NCBI RefSeq assembly: GCF_004005495.1
Contig: NZ_RZYA01000011.1
Span: 62,001 to 126,000, forward strand
Direction: 5' to 3'
Length of the DNA stretch: 64,000 nt
Source: Streptomyces antnestii
Lineage (GTDB): Bacteria; Actinomycetota; Actinomycetes; Streptomycetales; Streptomycetaceae
The position numbers and the translations under genes were made by a program. The notes under the pieces were generated by a model. That model had not been told where the DNA came from. It searched no databases and saw only the letters and a program-made list of their open reading frames with translations. Positions 8,487 to 17,222 of the stretch are shown one piece after another. The number at the start of each line of letters is the position of its first letter. The first letter of the stretch is position 1.

Positions 8487-9986
8487 TCATGCCTGGGCCC
8501 GGTTGCCTCCCTGGCTCTTGCCCGCGCTCTTCGGCAGCGCGAGCTGGATCTCCTCGCGCAGGTCCACGATCTTCGGGTAGCCCGCGTACTGCCCGGTGAG
8601 CCGGTACATCTCGCGGAGCCGGTCCCAGGTGCGGTGGGAGGAGTTGGCCCCCATCGACACCAGGGCCAGGCGCGCGTACCGGTCGGCCTGCTCCGGGTCG
8701 TCGGCGATGAACAGGGCCGACGCGAGCGAGATGTAGTCGAAGATCTGTGACCGCTGCCGTCCGTTCGCCCGCAGTTCGAGGGCCTCCTTGGCGTGGCGCT
8801 GGGCCGTGTTCGCCGCGGCGGGCTCGTGGTCGGCGAGGGTGCGGTACGCCAGGGCCTGCATCCCGTGCAGGTCCGCCTCGTCGAACATCTGCATCCAGCT
8901 GGGCGGCGGGACATCGCCCTTGTCGGAGACGAAGAGGTCCTCCGCCTCGCCGAGGGTGCGGCGCATGGCCTGACCCTTGCCCATCGACGCCTGCGCCCAG
9001 GCCTCGATGGTGTAGAGCATGGCCCGGGTCCGCGGCAGGGTCTCGTCGCCGGATCCGGATTTGGCGAGCTTCATGAGGTCGAGGGCGTCGTCGGGCCGGC
9101 CGAGGTGCACCATCTGGCGGGCCGCCCTGGACAGGGCCTCCCCGGCGCGCGGCCGGTCGCCGCCCTCACGGGCCGCGTGCGCGGCGATCACGAAGTACTT
9201 CTGGGCCGTGGGTTCGAGGCCGACGTCGTGGGACATCCAGCCCGCGAGGACGGCCAGGTTGGCGGCGACGCCCCACAGGCGCCGCTGGAGATGGTCGGGG
9301 TGCCGGTAGCTGAGCATGCCGCCCACTTCGTTGAGCTGGCCCACCACCGCCTTGCGTTGCAGTCCGCCACCGCGGGCCGCGTCCCAGGCCCGGAACACCT
9401 CGACCGAGCGCTCCAGTTCCTCGATCTCCTGCGACCCGATGGGGGCGGCCTCGTAACGGTCGTACCCAGCGGGGTCGGCGTGCAGGGGGTCGTCGAGGCG
9501 TGGAGCGTCGGCCGCGAGGGCCGGGTCGGTGTGGAGCCAGTCGTGCATGGCGCTCTTGAGTGCAGATCCTGCTGTGAGCGCGGCACCCGCGCCCACCAAG
9601 CCGCGTCGGTTGAGCATGAGGTCCATTCCCGTGAATTCGGTGAGGACCGCAGCAGTCCGCTCGGGCGCCCACGGCACGCCGTCGGGGTGTTCCACACCCC
9701 GCTCGTCACGCCGTTTCCCCGTGCGCCCCTGCCGGACCAGACCGAGGTCCTCGATGGTCACGACACGGCCGAGTCGCTCGGTGAACAGCGCCGCCAGCAC
9801 CCGTGGCACCGGATCGCGCGGGATCTCTCCCATGTCGATCCAACGCCGCACCCGTGAGGTGTCGGTCGCCAGCTGGGGGTGGCCCATGGCCGCCGCCTGC
9901 CTGTTGACCAGCCTCGCGAGTTCGCCTTTGGACCAGCCGGCCAGGCCGAACAGGTCGTTCAGGCGGGTGTTGGGTTGTCCGTTCAC
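8487..9986 (-). CDS. NsdA-like TPR regulator with N-terminal HTH
   Basis: 499 residues. Residues 1-75 form an HTH-like segment (LNDLFGLAGWSKGELARLVNRQAAAMG...TSRVRRWIDMGEIPRDPVPRVLAALF). A hydrophobic NRRGLVGAGAALTAG stretch follows near 145, then several TPR-like helix pairs to the C-terminus. The size and layout resemble Streptomyces NsdA, a negative regulator of differentiation and antibiotic production, but I cannot tell the true orthologue from paralogues, so no symbol is given. The GTG at 9986 is chosen because it follows GGGGGC and begins the HTH directly. It is divergent from the APH-fold gene with repeated sequence between them. Confidence 0.72.
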   Translation of the reverse strand: MNGQPNTRLNDLFGLAGWSKGELARLVNRQAAAMGHPQLATDTSRVRRWIDMGEIPRDPVPRVLAALFTERLGRVVTIEDLGLVRQGRTGKRRDERGVEHPDGVPWAPERTAAVLTEFTGMDLMLNRRGLVGAGAALTAGSALKSAMHDWLHTDPALAADAPRLDDPLHADPAGYDRYEAAPIGSQEIEELERSVEVFRAWDAARGGGLQRKAVVGQLNEVGGMLSYRHPDHLQRRLWGVAANLAVLAGWMSHDVGLEPTAQKYFVIAAHAAREGGDRPRAGEALSRAARQMVHLGRPDDALDLMKLAKSGSGDETLPRTRAMLYTIEAWAQASMGKGQAMRRTLGEAEDLFVSDKGDVPPPSWMQMFDEADLHGMQALAYRTLADHEPAAANTAQRHAKEALELRANGRQRSQIFDYISLASALFIADDPEQADRYARLALVSMGANSSHRTWDRLREMYRLTGQYAGYPKIVDLREEIQLALPKSAGKSQGGNRAQA

Positions 9987-10047
9987 GTCAAGCCCCCAGG
10001 TTCTCGGCTGAGTTGACAGTAACCCTCTGTCAGTTGCAGAGCGACTA

Positions 10048-10077
10048 TTCGCCAGGGTTCGCCAGGGTGCGCCAGAT
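10048..10077. promoter_or_regulatory. 10-bp-period repeats in divergent promoter region
   Basis: TTCGCCAGGG at 10048 and again at 10058, then the degenerate TGCGCCAGAT at 10068; a further GTGCCAG follows at 10081. The units repeat once per DNA helical turn between two divergent genes, so stacking of one protein on one face of the helix is plausible. No binding protein is identified; the neighbouring HTH/TPR protein is the obvious candidate. Confidence 0.5.
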
Positions 10078-10218
10078 GGTGTGCCAGTGGGCACGGGGTG
10101 TCAGGTAGGAATGCGCCACCCCGACCCGGTTGCCGCGGCTCACTCCCCAGGGTGCACCACGGTTCCCGGGGCGGGTGGCGCCGGCAACTCGCAGGCACAC
10201 GAAGGGATCTGTTCGCCC

Positions 10219-11397
10219 ATGTACGCAGCATCGTCCTCCGTGTCCGCCCCGCCCCGGCCGCTCTACGCCCGGCCTCCGGCCCGCGGCAACGGCCGCGCGG
10301 GAGAGGCACCCACGGCGGGCAGCGGCCCGTATCTCGACCCCGCGCGGCCCGCGGCCGCGGCGCTCGGCCCCAGTCGGACCAGGCGTGTCCCGGGGCTCGG
10401 CACCCAACCGCTCAGCGGGAGACTCGACTTGTCCGGCCCCCAGGGCGCGCAGCTGCGCACGGCGATCGCCTCGGTGCACCGGATCTGCCCGGAGTTCAAT
10501 CCGGTGCAGGTGCTGCGCCGCAGTGGACGGTCGGTGCTGCTCGTCGGCACCACAGGGCGCAGCACCGCCGTCGCCAAGTGTTTAGTGGATCACTCCCCCG
10601 TCTGGGCCGAGCGGATCCGGCACGAGATAGCGGCATACCGCTCGTTCGTCCGGCACCGGCCACCGGTCCGGGTGCCGCGGCTCATCGCCGCGGACCCCGA
10701 CAACTGCACGCTGGTGATCGAGCGGATGCCCGGCCGCGTCGCCGCCCTGCAGCGGCACCCGGCCGAGGCACCGCCCCGGGCGGACGTGCGGGCCGCGCTC
10801 GGCGCGATCTGCCGGCTCAACCTCTGGCGCCCGCCGGCCGGTACGTTCAACGCTCCGCTGGACTACGCGGACCGGATCTCCCGGTACCACGACCTCGGGC
10901 TGCTGACCGACCGGGACATGGGTGACCTGCAGAAGCTGCTGCACGGCATCGCCCACGCGTCGGGCCGCCAGGGCATGGGCCAGTTCTGTCACGGGGACGC
11001 GCTGCTTTCGAACATCCTGCTGTCACCCGCGGGCCCCGTGCTCGTGGACTGGGAGCACGCGGGCTGGTATCTGCCGGGGTACGACCTGGCGACGCTGTGG
11101 TCGGTCCTCGGTGACGCGCCGGTGGCGCGGCGCCAGATCAGCCAGCTCGCGCAGTCCGGTGGGCCCGCGGCGCGGGACGCGTTCCTGGTGAACCTGATGC
11201 TCGTGCTGACCCGGGAGATCCGGACGTACGAGACGGCTGTGCAGCGTTCGATGCAGGACACGGCCCCGGCGGCGGCGAGCACGGCCCCGCAGGGTGCCCT
11301 GCCGACCGGTGAGGAACAGCGGCTGCTGCTGCGGCGGCTGCACGACGACTGCCAGCTGGCCCGCCGGGCCGTGCGGGCGGCGGTCGGTACCCGCTGA
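10219..11397 (+). CDS. Aminoglycoside-phosphotransferase-fold (APH) protein
   Basis: 392 residues of the APH/choline-kinase fold. The likely ATP-contacting Lys is K120 (VAKCLV); the catalytic loop CHGDALLSN has D260 and N265; the metal-binding LVDWEHAG has D277. The first 60 residues are low-complexity and Pro/Arg-rich. The ATG at 10219 is preceded by GAAGGGA at a somewhat long spacing. The motif set is complete, so it should be an active small-molecule kinase; there is no evidence that the substrate is an antibiotic. It is divergent from the TPR regulator. Confidence 0.82.
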   Translation: MYAASSSVSAPPRPLYARPPARGNGRAGEAPTAGSGPYLDPARPAAAALGPSRTRRVPGLGTQPLSGRLDLSGPQGAQLRTAIASVHRICPEFNPVQVLRRSGRSVLLVGTTGRSTAVAKCLVDHSPVWAERIRHEIAAYRSFVRHRPPVRVPRLIAADPDNCTLVIERMPGRVAALQRHPAEAPPRADVRAALGAICRLNLWRPPAGTFNAPLDYADRISRYHDLGLLTDRDMGDLQKLLHGIAHASGRQGMGQFCHGDALLSNILLSPAGPVLVDWEHAGWYLPGYDLATLWSVLGDAPVARRQISQLAQSGGPAARDAFLVNLMLVLTREIRTYETAVQRSMQDTAPAAASTAPQGALPTGEEQRLLLRRLHDDCQLARRAVRAAVGTR

Positions 11398-11411
11398 CGG
11401 ACGGACAGAGA

Positions 11412-11445
11412 TCCGCGGTGCGCCAGGACAACGGCGCACCGCGGA
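11412..11445 (+). terminator. 13-bp perfect hairpin after the APH gene
   Basis: Arms 11412-11424 and 11433-11445 (TCCGCGGTGCGCC and its complement) with an 8-base loop. It starts 15 bases after the stop codon. There is no U-tract, as is common in this genus. Confidence 0.85.
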
Positions 11446-11448
11446 CTT

Positions 11449-11508
11449 CGCGTGCCCCAGGGGGTGTTCGCGTTCCCTAGGGAGTGTTCGCGTGCCCCAG
11501 GCGGTGTC
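11449..11508. repeat. 20-bp tandem repeat x3
   Basis: Three head-to-tail units of 20 bases beginning CGCGTGCCCC, CGCGTTCCCT and CGCGTGCCCC; each contains CCnnAGG and ends GGTGTT, AGTGTT or GGTGTC. They directly follow the terminator hairpin. Confidence 0.85.
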
Positions 11509-11720
11509 TGACACGAGGTGCAGCTCCCCGCCCGGTCATGGCCGCGGCGAGGCCGCGTCCGGGAGGGCACGGCCGGCCTAGGTGAGCTCGTGCGTGGTCG
11601 GCACGGACGGCCCGCCCGGAGTACGGCGGCCCCGGCCGGGGAAATCGCCCCCTCTACTGGGACCTGCGCACGCGGCGCGACGAAGTCGAGCGCGTCTTCA
11701 CCGTGTGACGCCGCCCCGAC

Positions 11721-11750
11721 CCGGCTCGACCCGGCTCGACCCGGCTCGAC
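11721..11750. repeat. CCGGCTCGAC decamer x3
   Basis: Three exact tandem copies, flanked by a degenerate unit before and by CCGGC pentamers after. Confidence 0.9.
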
Positions 11751-11866
11751 CCGGCCCGGCCCGGCCATCGGGGCCATAAGCGCCCGGGAACATCCGAGCG
11801 GCCCATCCTCCGATCAGGTGGAGTACGCGGAGGAGTTCGGGCGGCCGCTCCCGTATGCCGAGACAG

Positions 11867-11891
11867 TGGCCGCACGGTTTTCGTGCGGCCA
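11867..11891. terminator. 10-bp hairpin with T-rich loop
   Basis: Arms TGGCCGCACG and CGTGCGGCCA around the loop GTTTT. No gene ends nearby, so it may be a remnant terminator or a protein site. Confidence 0.5.
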
Positions 11892-12085
11892 TTGGTCCAC
11901 TCCACTGACGCGCCGCAGGCGGTGCGGCCTCCTCGGCGAAACCCCGTGGAACGCGTCCTGACATGGGAAATCCCTTGCCCTGAGCATGATTGACGGATCG
12001 TCGGAGAGCCGGTACCACTGACCCACGATCGCCCCCGCACTCCCGTCGAGCTCATCCGTCCCAGGACCGTTCCCAGGAGGCCGCT

Positions 12086-14071
12086 TTGCCCTCGACCACC
12101 AGCGACCGCGCACCGGCCGCCCGCAGACGCACCCACCAGGCGGCCCGGGCGGCGGGGACGCTCGCCACGGCGGCTCTGCTGCTCCCCCTCCTCGGCGCCG
12201 CGCCGCCCGGTGCGGCCGAGGAGGCATCGCCGTCACAGCTCCAGCACGCGTTCGCGACCGCGGCCGCCGAGTACCGGGTGCCGCAGAGCGTCCTGCTCGG
12301 CGTGTCCTACCTCCAGTCCCGCTGGGACAGCCACGGCGGCGCACCGAGTGTCACCGGGGGCTACGGCCCGATGCACCTCACCGACGCCCGCGCCGCGCTC
12401 GCCGGGGTGGCCGCGCACAGCGAGGCGGCGGGCGATCCGCGCGGGGACTCCTCACGGGCTGCGCTCACCCCGAAGGCGAAGGTGCCGCGCGACTCCCAAC
12501 TCCCGGCCCGGCTAAAGTCGTTGACCCGCGCGGCCCAACTCAGCGGCATCCCCGCCGAGGAGCTGCGCACCGACCCCGCGGCCAACGTGCGCGGCGGCGC
12601 CGCCCTGCTCGCCGCGGCCCAGAAGGCCCTCGGCAAGCCCCTCAGCTCCGACCCGGCCGACTGGTACGGGGCGGTCGCGAAGTTCTCCGGCGCCGACGAC
12701 ACGGCCACGGCGGCGACGTACGCGAACGACGTGTTCGCCGTGATCCACGACGGCGAGCGCCGCACCACGGACTCCGGGCAGCGCGTGCGGCTGACGGCCG
12801 ACCGCGCGCTCAAGGCCGACGCGGCGCAGGTACGGAGCATGGGCCTGCGGAAGTCCGACGAGAGCGGCACCGAGTGTCCGCCGACCGTGTCGTGCGAGTG
12901 GATCCCGGCGCCCTACGAGGAGTTCGGGGACGGCGACTACGGCAACCACGACCTCGCCGACCGGCCGAACGACCAGAGCATCGACTACATCGTCATCCAC
13001 GACACCGAGGGGCCGTGGGACACGACGCTGCGGCTGGTGCAGGACAAGACGTATCTGGCGTGGCACTACACGCTGCGGTCCACGGACGGGCACATCGCCC
13101 AGCACGTGAAGGCCAAGGACGTCGGCTGGCACGCGGGCAACTGGTACGTCAACGCCAAGTCCGTCGGCCTGGAGCACGAGGGCTTCCTCGCCCAGCCCGA
13201 CTCCTGGTACACGGAGGAGATGTACCGCGCGTCGGCGCGCCTGGTGAAGTACCTGGCGAAGAAGTACGACATCCCGCTGGACCGGCAGCACATCCTCGGG
13301 CATGACAACGTGCCGGGGACCACGCCCGCCGGGATCAAGTCGATGCACACGGACCCCGGTCCGTACTGGGACTGGGCCCACTACTTCGCCCTGATGGGCA
13401 AGCCGTTCGAGGCCACCGCCGGCACGAAGGGCGGCCTGGTCACGATCGCCCCCGACTTCGCCACGAACAAGCCGGTCTACACCGGCTGCGTCAAGGCGGG
13501 CGAGGCCTGCGCGGCTCACGGTTCCGGTGCCGTGCGGGTGCACACCGCGCCCAGCGAGGACGCTCCGCTGATCAAGGACATCGGCCTGCGTCCGGGCGGC
13601 GGGCCCTCCACGACCGACGTGAACGACATGGGCGCGCGCCTGTCGACCGGCCAGGAGTACGCGGTCGCGGAGCGCAAGGGTGACTGGACGGCGGTCTGGT
13701 ATCTCGGCCAGAAGGCCTGGTTCGAGAACCCGGAGAAGCAGCCCACGGCCGTGAACGCGAAGGGCCTGGTCGTCGCCCCGAACGCCGGCCGGACCGACGT
13801 CCCGGTGTACGGGCGCGCCTACCCGGAGAAGGAGGCGTACCCGGCGGGCATCACCCCGCAGGCGATCACCCCGCTGCCGTACAAACTCCTCGCGGGGCAG
13901 CGCTACGTCGTCGGCGGCCGGACGACCGGCGAGTACTTCTTCTCGCCGACGTTCGACACGACGTCGCACCGGGTGGTGCGCGGCACGGACGCCTACTACG
14001 AGATCCAGTTCGGTCACCGGGTGGCGTACGTGCGGGCCGCGGACGTGCAGGTGCTGCCGTCGGACGCGTAG
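12086..14071 (+). CDS. Secreted N-acetylmuramoyl-L-alanine amidase
   Basis: 661 residues. The TTG start is chosen because AGGAGG sits five bases before it and a signal peptide follows at once (Arg-rich n-region, hydrophobic LATAALLLPLLGAAPP, exit near 44). Residues 50-200 resemble a transglycosylase fold, but the position of the catalytic Glu is Gln77 (YLQSRWD). An Amidase_2 domain spans about 295-440; by analogy with AmpD the zinc ligands are H305 (IVIHDTEG), H406 (ILGHD) and D423 (HTDPG). A C-terminal SH3-like region (about 480-661) should bind the wall. It would cut the stem peptide from peptidoglycan outside the cell. It is transcribed alone and ends at a strong terminator. Confidence 0.88.
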   Translation: MPSTTSDRAPAARRRTHQAARAAGTLATAALLLPLLGAAPPGAAEEASPSQLQHAFATAAAEYRVPQSVLLGVSYLQSRWDSHGGAPSVTGGYGPMHLTDARAALAGVAAHSEAAGDPRGDSSRAALTPKAKVPRDSQLPARLKSLTRAAQLSGIPAEELRTDPAANVRGGAALLAAAQKALGKPLSSDPADWYGAVAKFSGADDTATAATYANDVFAVIHDGERRTTDSGQRVRLTADRALKADAAQVRSMGLRKSDESGTECPPTVSCEWIPAPYEEFGDGDYGNHDLADRPNDQSIDYIVIHDTEGPWDTTLRLVQDKTYLAWHYTLRSTDGHIAQHVKAKDVGWHAGNWYVNAKSVGLEHEGFLAQPDSWYTEEMYRASARLVKYLAKKYDIPLDRQHILGHDNVPGTTPAGIKSMHTDPGPYWDWAHYFALMGKPFEATAGTKGGLVTIAPDFATNKPVYTGCVKAGEACAAHGSGAVRVHTAPSEDAPLIKDIGLRPGGGPSTTDVNDMGARLSTGQEYAVAERKGDWTAVWYLGQKAWFENPEKQPTAVNAKGLVVAPNAGRTDVPVYGRAYPEKEAYPAGITPQAITPLPYKLLAGQRYVVGGRTTGEYFFSPTFDTTSHRVVRGTDAYYEIQFGHRVAYVRAADVQVLPSDA

Positions 14072-14083
14072 CCACACGGCGAG

Positions 14084-14129
14084 ACGGCCGGGCCCGGACC
14101 TGCTCAGAAGCAGGTCCGGGCCCGGCCGT
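14084..14129. terminator. 20-bp perfect hairpin, bidirectional terminator
   Basis: Arms 14084-14103 and 14110-14129 pair without mismatch around the loop TCAGAA. It lies between the convergent amidase gene and the gene ending at 14145, so it can serve both. Confidence 0.95.
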
Positions 14130-14144
14130 TTCGGAGTGTGTGTG

Positions 14145-14645
14145 TCAGGCCTGCTGGAAGAGCTCGGGGGGCAGCGGCTTCAGGAGCGCGTAGAGGTCGT
14201 CCGTGATGGGCCGGTCCCAGGCCGCGATGGTCACGAGGACGTTGTCGCTGCGGTCGAACTGCACGCAGGAGATACGGCTCTCGGAGAGCTTGAGGCGGCG
14301 CACGATGAGGAGGTTGTCGCCCTGCATCACCGGGATGTCCTCGGTGTCGACGACGGTGACCTCTTCGTCGTTCTCGAGCGCCAGGAGGAGCTGGCCCACC
14401 TCGAAGGGGATCTCTCCCTCGGCGACCTCACGGGCGGACGAGCCCTCGGGGAGGTTGCCGATGATCATCGCGGGGCCGCGGCCGCCGAACAGGTCGTAGC
14501 GCAGGAACACGCCCTGGCAGCTGCCGTCGGGGGCGGGCAGCAGGCCCGCGCCGAGATTGCCCGGCCAGTCGCCCGGGTCCATGGCGAGGACATCGAAGTC
14601 AGGACCCGCGGGTGTGGCGGAGCTGCGTCGGCGGAGGAAGGACAT
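14145..14645 (-). CDS. Conserved hypothetical protein, function unknown
   Basis: 166 residues with no signal peptide or membrane span. After a basic start (MSFLRRRSS) come acidic, beta-rich segments such as FDVLAMDPGDWPGNLGAGLLP and VGQLLLALENDEEVTVVDTEDIPVMQGDNLLIVRRLKLSESRISCVQFD. Base composition and codon use match the neighbours, so it is a real gene. I do not recognise a domain. The ATG at 14645 is the first that precedes the folded part. It may form an operon with nothing else: the next minus-strand gene starts at 15373. Confidence 0.7.
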   Translation of the reverse strand: MSFLRRRSSATPAGPDFDVLAMDPGDWPGNLGAGLLPAPDGSCQGVFLRYDLFGGRGPAMIIGNLPEGSSAREVAEGEIPFEVGQLLLALENDEEVTVVDTEDIPVMQGDNLLIVRRLKLSESRISCVQFDRSDNVLVTIAAWDRPITDDLYALLKPLPPELFQQA

Positions 14646-14758
14646 GCCGCAATGGTACGTGCCGCGCGGGGTCACGCGGGCCGGGGCTCCGCACCGCACC
14701 CCGCGTCCCTTGTCCTCAGACGCCGGACGGGCTGGACATACCCGCCGCACAGCCCGGA

Positions 14759-15373
14759 TCAGGCTTCCGCGCGGTGCCGTTCGTGGTGGCGGGCGACCCG
14801 GGCGCGGTTTCCGCAGGACGGCTTGCACCACTCCTGGCGTGGGTGGTCCTTGAGGAAGTAGCGCACGCACCGCGGGGCGTGGCAGGAGCGCAGGCGTTCG
14901 CGGTCCTCGCTCGCGAGGAAGGCGACGGCGGCGCGGGCGAGGGCCGCGGTGAGCAGGTCGGGCGCGGGTGCTGCGGTGCGCGCCTCGTGGCGTACGAGGG
15001 GGGCGGCGCCCTCGGCCCAGGTGAGGACGGGGACGGTCGGGGCGAGTGCCGCCGCCGCGTTGAGCCGCCGCACCGCCTCGCTCACGGGGAGCAGGCGGTC
15101 GGCGTCGGCGGGGCTCGGGGCGGCCGGGCGCACGGCGTGCGCGAACAGCGCGCGGACGGCGGCCCGCACCTCGCGCACCTCGGCGAGCGCCGTCGCGTCC
15201 GCCTCGAAGCCGGCGGCGTCCGGCAGTGCGCCGGCGCGCTCCCGTACCCAGGCCGTCAGTGCTTCGGGGCGGTCGAGGTCGTCGGCGACACCGCCGTGTC
15301 CGTCGTGGCGGATGGTGAGGGCGAGGTCCAGGGAAAGGGATGTGTCCTGCGCGCCCGCACTGATGTCACTCAT
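14759..15373 (-). CDS. ABATE/CGNR zinc-finger transcription regulator
   Basis: 204 residues. The N-terminal 140 residues match the ABATE (presumed stress-sensing) domain pattern; the C-terminus has the CGNR zinc finger, CHAPRC followed by CKPSCGNRARVARHHERHR, with Cys pairs for zinc and a basic helix for DNA. Proteins with this layout are presumed transcription factors. The ATG at 15373 is chosen; an upstream one ten codons earlier lacks a better site. It is divergent (62 bp) from the LRR gene, which could be its target (inference). Confidence 0.82.
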   Translation of the reverse strand: MSDISAGAQDTSLSLDLALTIRHDGHGGVADDLDRPEALTAWVRERAGALPDAAGFEADATALAEVREVRAAVRALFAHAVRPAAPSPADADRLLPVSEAVRRLNAAAALAPTVPVLTWAEGAAPLVRHEARTAAPAPDLLTAALARAAVAFLASEDRERLRSCHAPRCVRYFLKDHPRQEWCKPSCGNRARVARHHERHRAEA

Positions 15374-15435
15374 GGCGCTAATGATAGGGTCCCGCGCATC
15401 CATTAGCTGACCCTTGGCCTGGAGGGAGAGTCCGG

Positions 15436-16149
15436 GTGCTGCTCAATTACTGGCGGGCCGGCCTGCACGACGTACCGGACGAGGTGTGGGAGCACCCGCG
15501 CCTGGAGGTCCTTCTCCTGCCGGACAACGCGCTCACCCGGCTCCCCGAGCGCATCGGCTCGCTCGCCCACGTCCACACGCTCGACCTCGGGCACAACCGG
15601 CTCACCTCGGTCCCGGACACGCTGGGCGACCTTGTGGGCCTGACCCGGTTCCTCTATCTGCACGACAACGCGCTCACCGACCTGCCCGACACGCTCGGCA
15701 AGCTGTCCCGCCTCGCCTATCTGAACGTCGGCGAGAACCCGCTCTCCCGCCTGCCCGCGTCGCTCGGCTCGATGGCGGGCCTCGTGGAGCTGCGCGCCCA
15801 GCACGCCACCCTCGCCCGGCTCCCCGAGTCGATCGGCGGTCTGAGCGCGCTGCGCGAGCTGTGGCTGCGCGGCAACCGGCTCACCGCCCTCCCCGACTCC
15901 GTACGGCACCTGCGTGAGCTGCGGGAAATCGAACTGCGCGAGAACGCCTTCGCCGACGTGCCCGCAGCGCTGCGCGGCCTCCCGCTGCTGCGCCGCCTCG
16001 ACCTGCGGTCCAACCGGCTGCGCGCGCTCCCCGACTGGATCGCCGAGATGCCCGCGCTGGAGAAGCTGGACCTCAGGTGGAACGACGTGCGCGTACCGCC
16101 GGGGGTGGCGGACGCGCTCATGGCTCGGGGCTGTGCGGTGCTGTACTGA
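15436..16149 (+). CDS. Leucine-rich-repeat protein
   Basis: 237 residues made almost entirely of about nine 23-residue leucine-rich repeats of the form LxxLxLxxNxLxxLPxxLGxL (for example VLLLPDNALTRLPERIGSL and LWLRGNRLTALPDSVRHL). There is no signal peptide, span or extra domain, so it is a cytosolic binding scaffold. The GTG start follows GGAGGGAGAG six bases upstream. LRR proteins are common in eukaryotes and some pathogens but few in this genus; the partner is unknown. Confidence 0.88.
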   Translation: MLLNYWRAGLHDVPDEVWEHPRLEVLLLPDNALTRLPERIGSLAHVHTLDLGHNRLTSVPDTLGDLVGLTRFLYLHDNALTDLPDTLGKLSRLAYLNVGENPLSRLPASLGSMAGLVELRAQHATLARLPESIGGLSALRELWLRGNRLTALPDSVRHLRELREIELRENAFADVPAALRGLPLLRRLDLRSNRLRALPDWIAEMPALEKLDLRWNDVRVPPGVADALMARGCAVLY

Positions 16150-16159
16150 GACGACAGCC

Positions 16160-17080
16160 CTAGGACTGCGCCCCGGCCACGTCGTCCGTGGCCGGGGGTA
16201 CCACCGCGACCGGGCTCGCCGCGTGCAGCAGCACCGCCTGGGTCACCGAGCCGAGCATCGGCGCGGGCCGCGTGAAGCGGCGCCGGTGGCGGCCCACGAC
16301 CACCAGGTCGGCGTCGCGGGAGTTCTCCACGAGGTGTCCTGCCGCGTCGCCCGGCGCCACGTACAGGTCGACCTGTACGTCCGGGTGCTCCTTGCGGAAG
16401 GGCGCCACCGCCGCGTTCACCAGGGTCAGCGTCTCGTGCTCGGCCGCGTCCTGGTCGACGGTCGTGGGCGTGAAGTCGCCGAACGTCGTCCAGGCGAGGA
16501 CCGGCCACGGGAACGCGGCGATCACCTGGAGCCGCGCCCCGGAGCGCTCCGCCTGCCCGAAGGCGAAGGCGAGGACGGTGCCGTCGGGATCGTCCGCGTC
16601 GACGCCGACGACGACCCGCGGTCCGGGCGGTACGTCGGCGTCGCCGTGCACGTCACGCCCGGGGCGCGGCACCACGACGACGGGGCAGGTGGCGTCCCGC
16701 GCGGTCGCCACCCCGTTCGAACCGAGCAGCAGGCTCGCGAAGCCGCCGCGGCCCCGCGAGCCGAGGACCAACAGCTCTGCCTCGGGGCCGAGTTCGGACA
16801 GGACGGCCGCGGGCGCGCCCTCCAGGGTCACGTACTCCACGGGCGGCAGGTCGTCCCGACCCGCCAGGGTGGCGCGGACCTCGTCGAGGACCCCGTCCAC
16901 GGCGGGCTCCGGCGGGCCCAGCACCCCGGGCCGCGTCCAGGGACCCTCCTGGCGCACATGGACGATCCGCGCGGGCGCCCCGCACCTACGTGCCTCGGCG
17001 AGCGCCCACTCCAGCGCGCGCAGACTGTCCTCGGATCCGTCGACGGCCGCCACGACGGGCAAGGGGCGCGGGGTACTCAT
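16160..17080 (-). CDS. Universal stress protein, two UspA domains
   Basis: 306 residues with two tandem UspA domains (about 10-145 and 160-300). The first keeps the ATP-binding pattern VLGSRGRGGFASLLLGSNG and the DGSEDS strand end; the second has VVGVDADDPDG and VVGRHRRRFTRPAPMLGSVTQAVL. In actinobacteria such proteins respond to hypoxia or growth arrest. The ATG at 17080 follows the first strand's spacing. The stop lies 10 bases from the convergent LRR stop. Confidence 0.88.
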   Translation of the reverse strand: MSTPRPLPVVAAVDGSEDSLRALEWALAEARRCGAPARIVHVRQEGPWTRPGVLGPPEPAVDGVLDEVRATLAGRDDLPPVEYVTLEGAPAAVLSELGPEAELLVLGSRGRGGFASLLLGSNGVATARDATCPVVVVPRPGRDVHGDADVPPGPRVVVGVDADDPDGTVLAFAFGQAERSGARLQVIAAFPWPVLAWTTFGDFTPTTVDQDAAEHETLTLVNAAVAPFRKEHPDVQVDLYVAPGDAAGHLVENSRDADLVVVGRHRRRFTRPAPMLGSVTQAVLLHAASPVAVVPPATDDVAGAQS

Positions 17081-17222
17081 GTCCAACCTCCGGCACGCTC
17101 GGCTGTTCCTGCCCCCAGCCTCGCGCACGGCGGGGCGAGGAGGCAGGAGCACAGGTCACGTGTCGGAGCCGGGCCCGCTCGGCCCCCATGCCGGCGGCCA
17201 GGTGGGCCGCGGCGGGGCCCGC

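Larger units (their letters stand above)
11509..12085. other. Gene-poor, repeat-rich gap
   Basis: No gene can be supported. A frame ending at the TGA at 11706-11708 reads RPLYWDLRTRRDEVERVFTV, which looks coding, but it has no start codon back to an in-frame stop at 11583; it may be a decayed gene end or chance. It also holds a 10-bp tandem array at 11721 and a hairpin at 11867. The promoter of the amidase gene should lie after about 11940; a GGGAAATCCC palindrome there could be regulatory. Confidence 0.45.

Noticed and set aside
10219..11397. Aminoglycoside resistance gene
   Set aside because: The APH fold is clear, but the protein has a long N-terminal extension and a divergent regulator, and nothing points to an antibiotic substrate.
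11449..11508. Possible CRISPR-like array
   Set aside because: The three 20-bp units are directly head to tail with no spacers and no cas genes; it is a plain tandem repeat.
11940..12085. c-di-AMP (ydaO-type) riboswitch before the amidase gene
   Set aside because: Such elements precede some wall hydrolase genes in this genus, but the conserved core sequences are not present here.
11654..12136. Minus-strand frames in the 11.4-12.0 kb gap
   Set aside because: Three overlapping frames are Arg/Gly/Pro-rich, lack domains and run through the tandem repeats.
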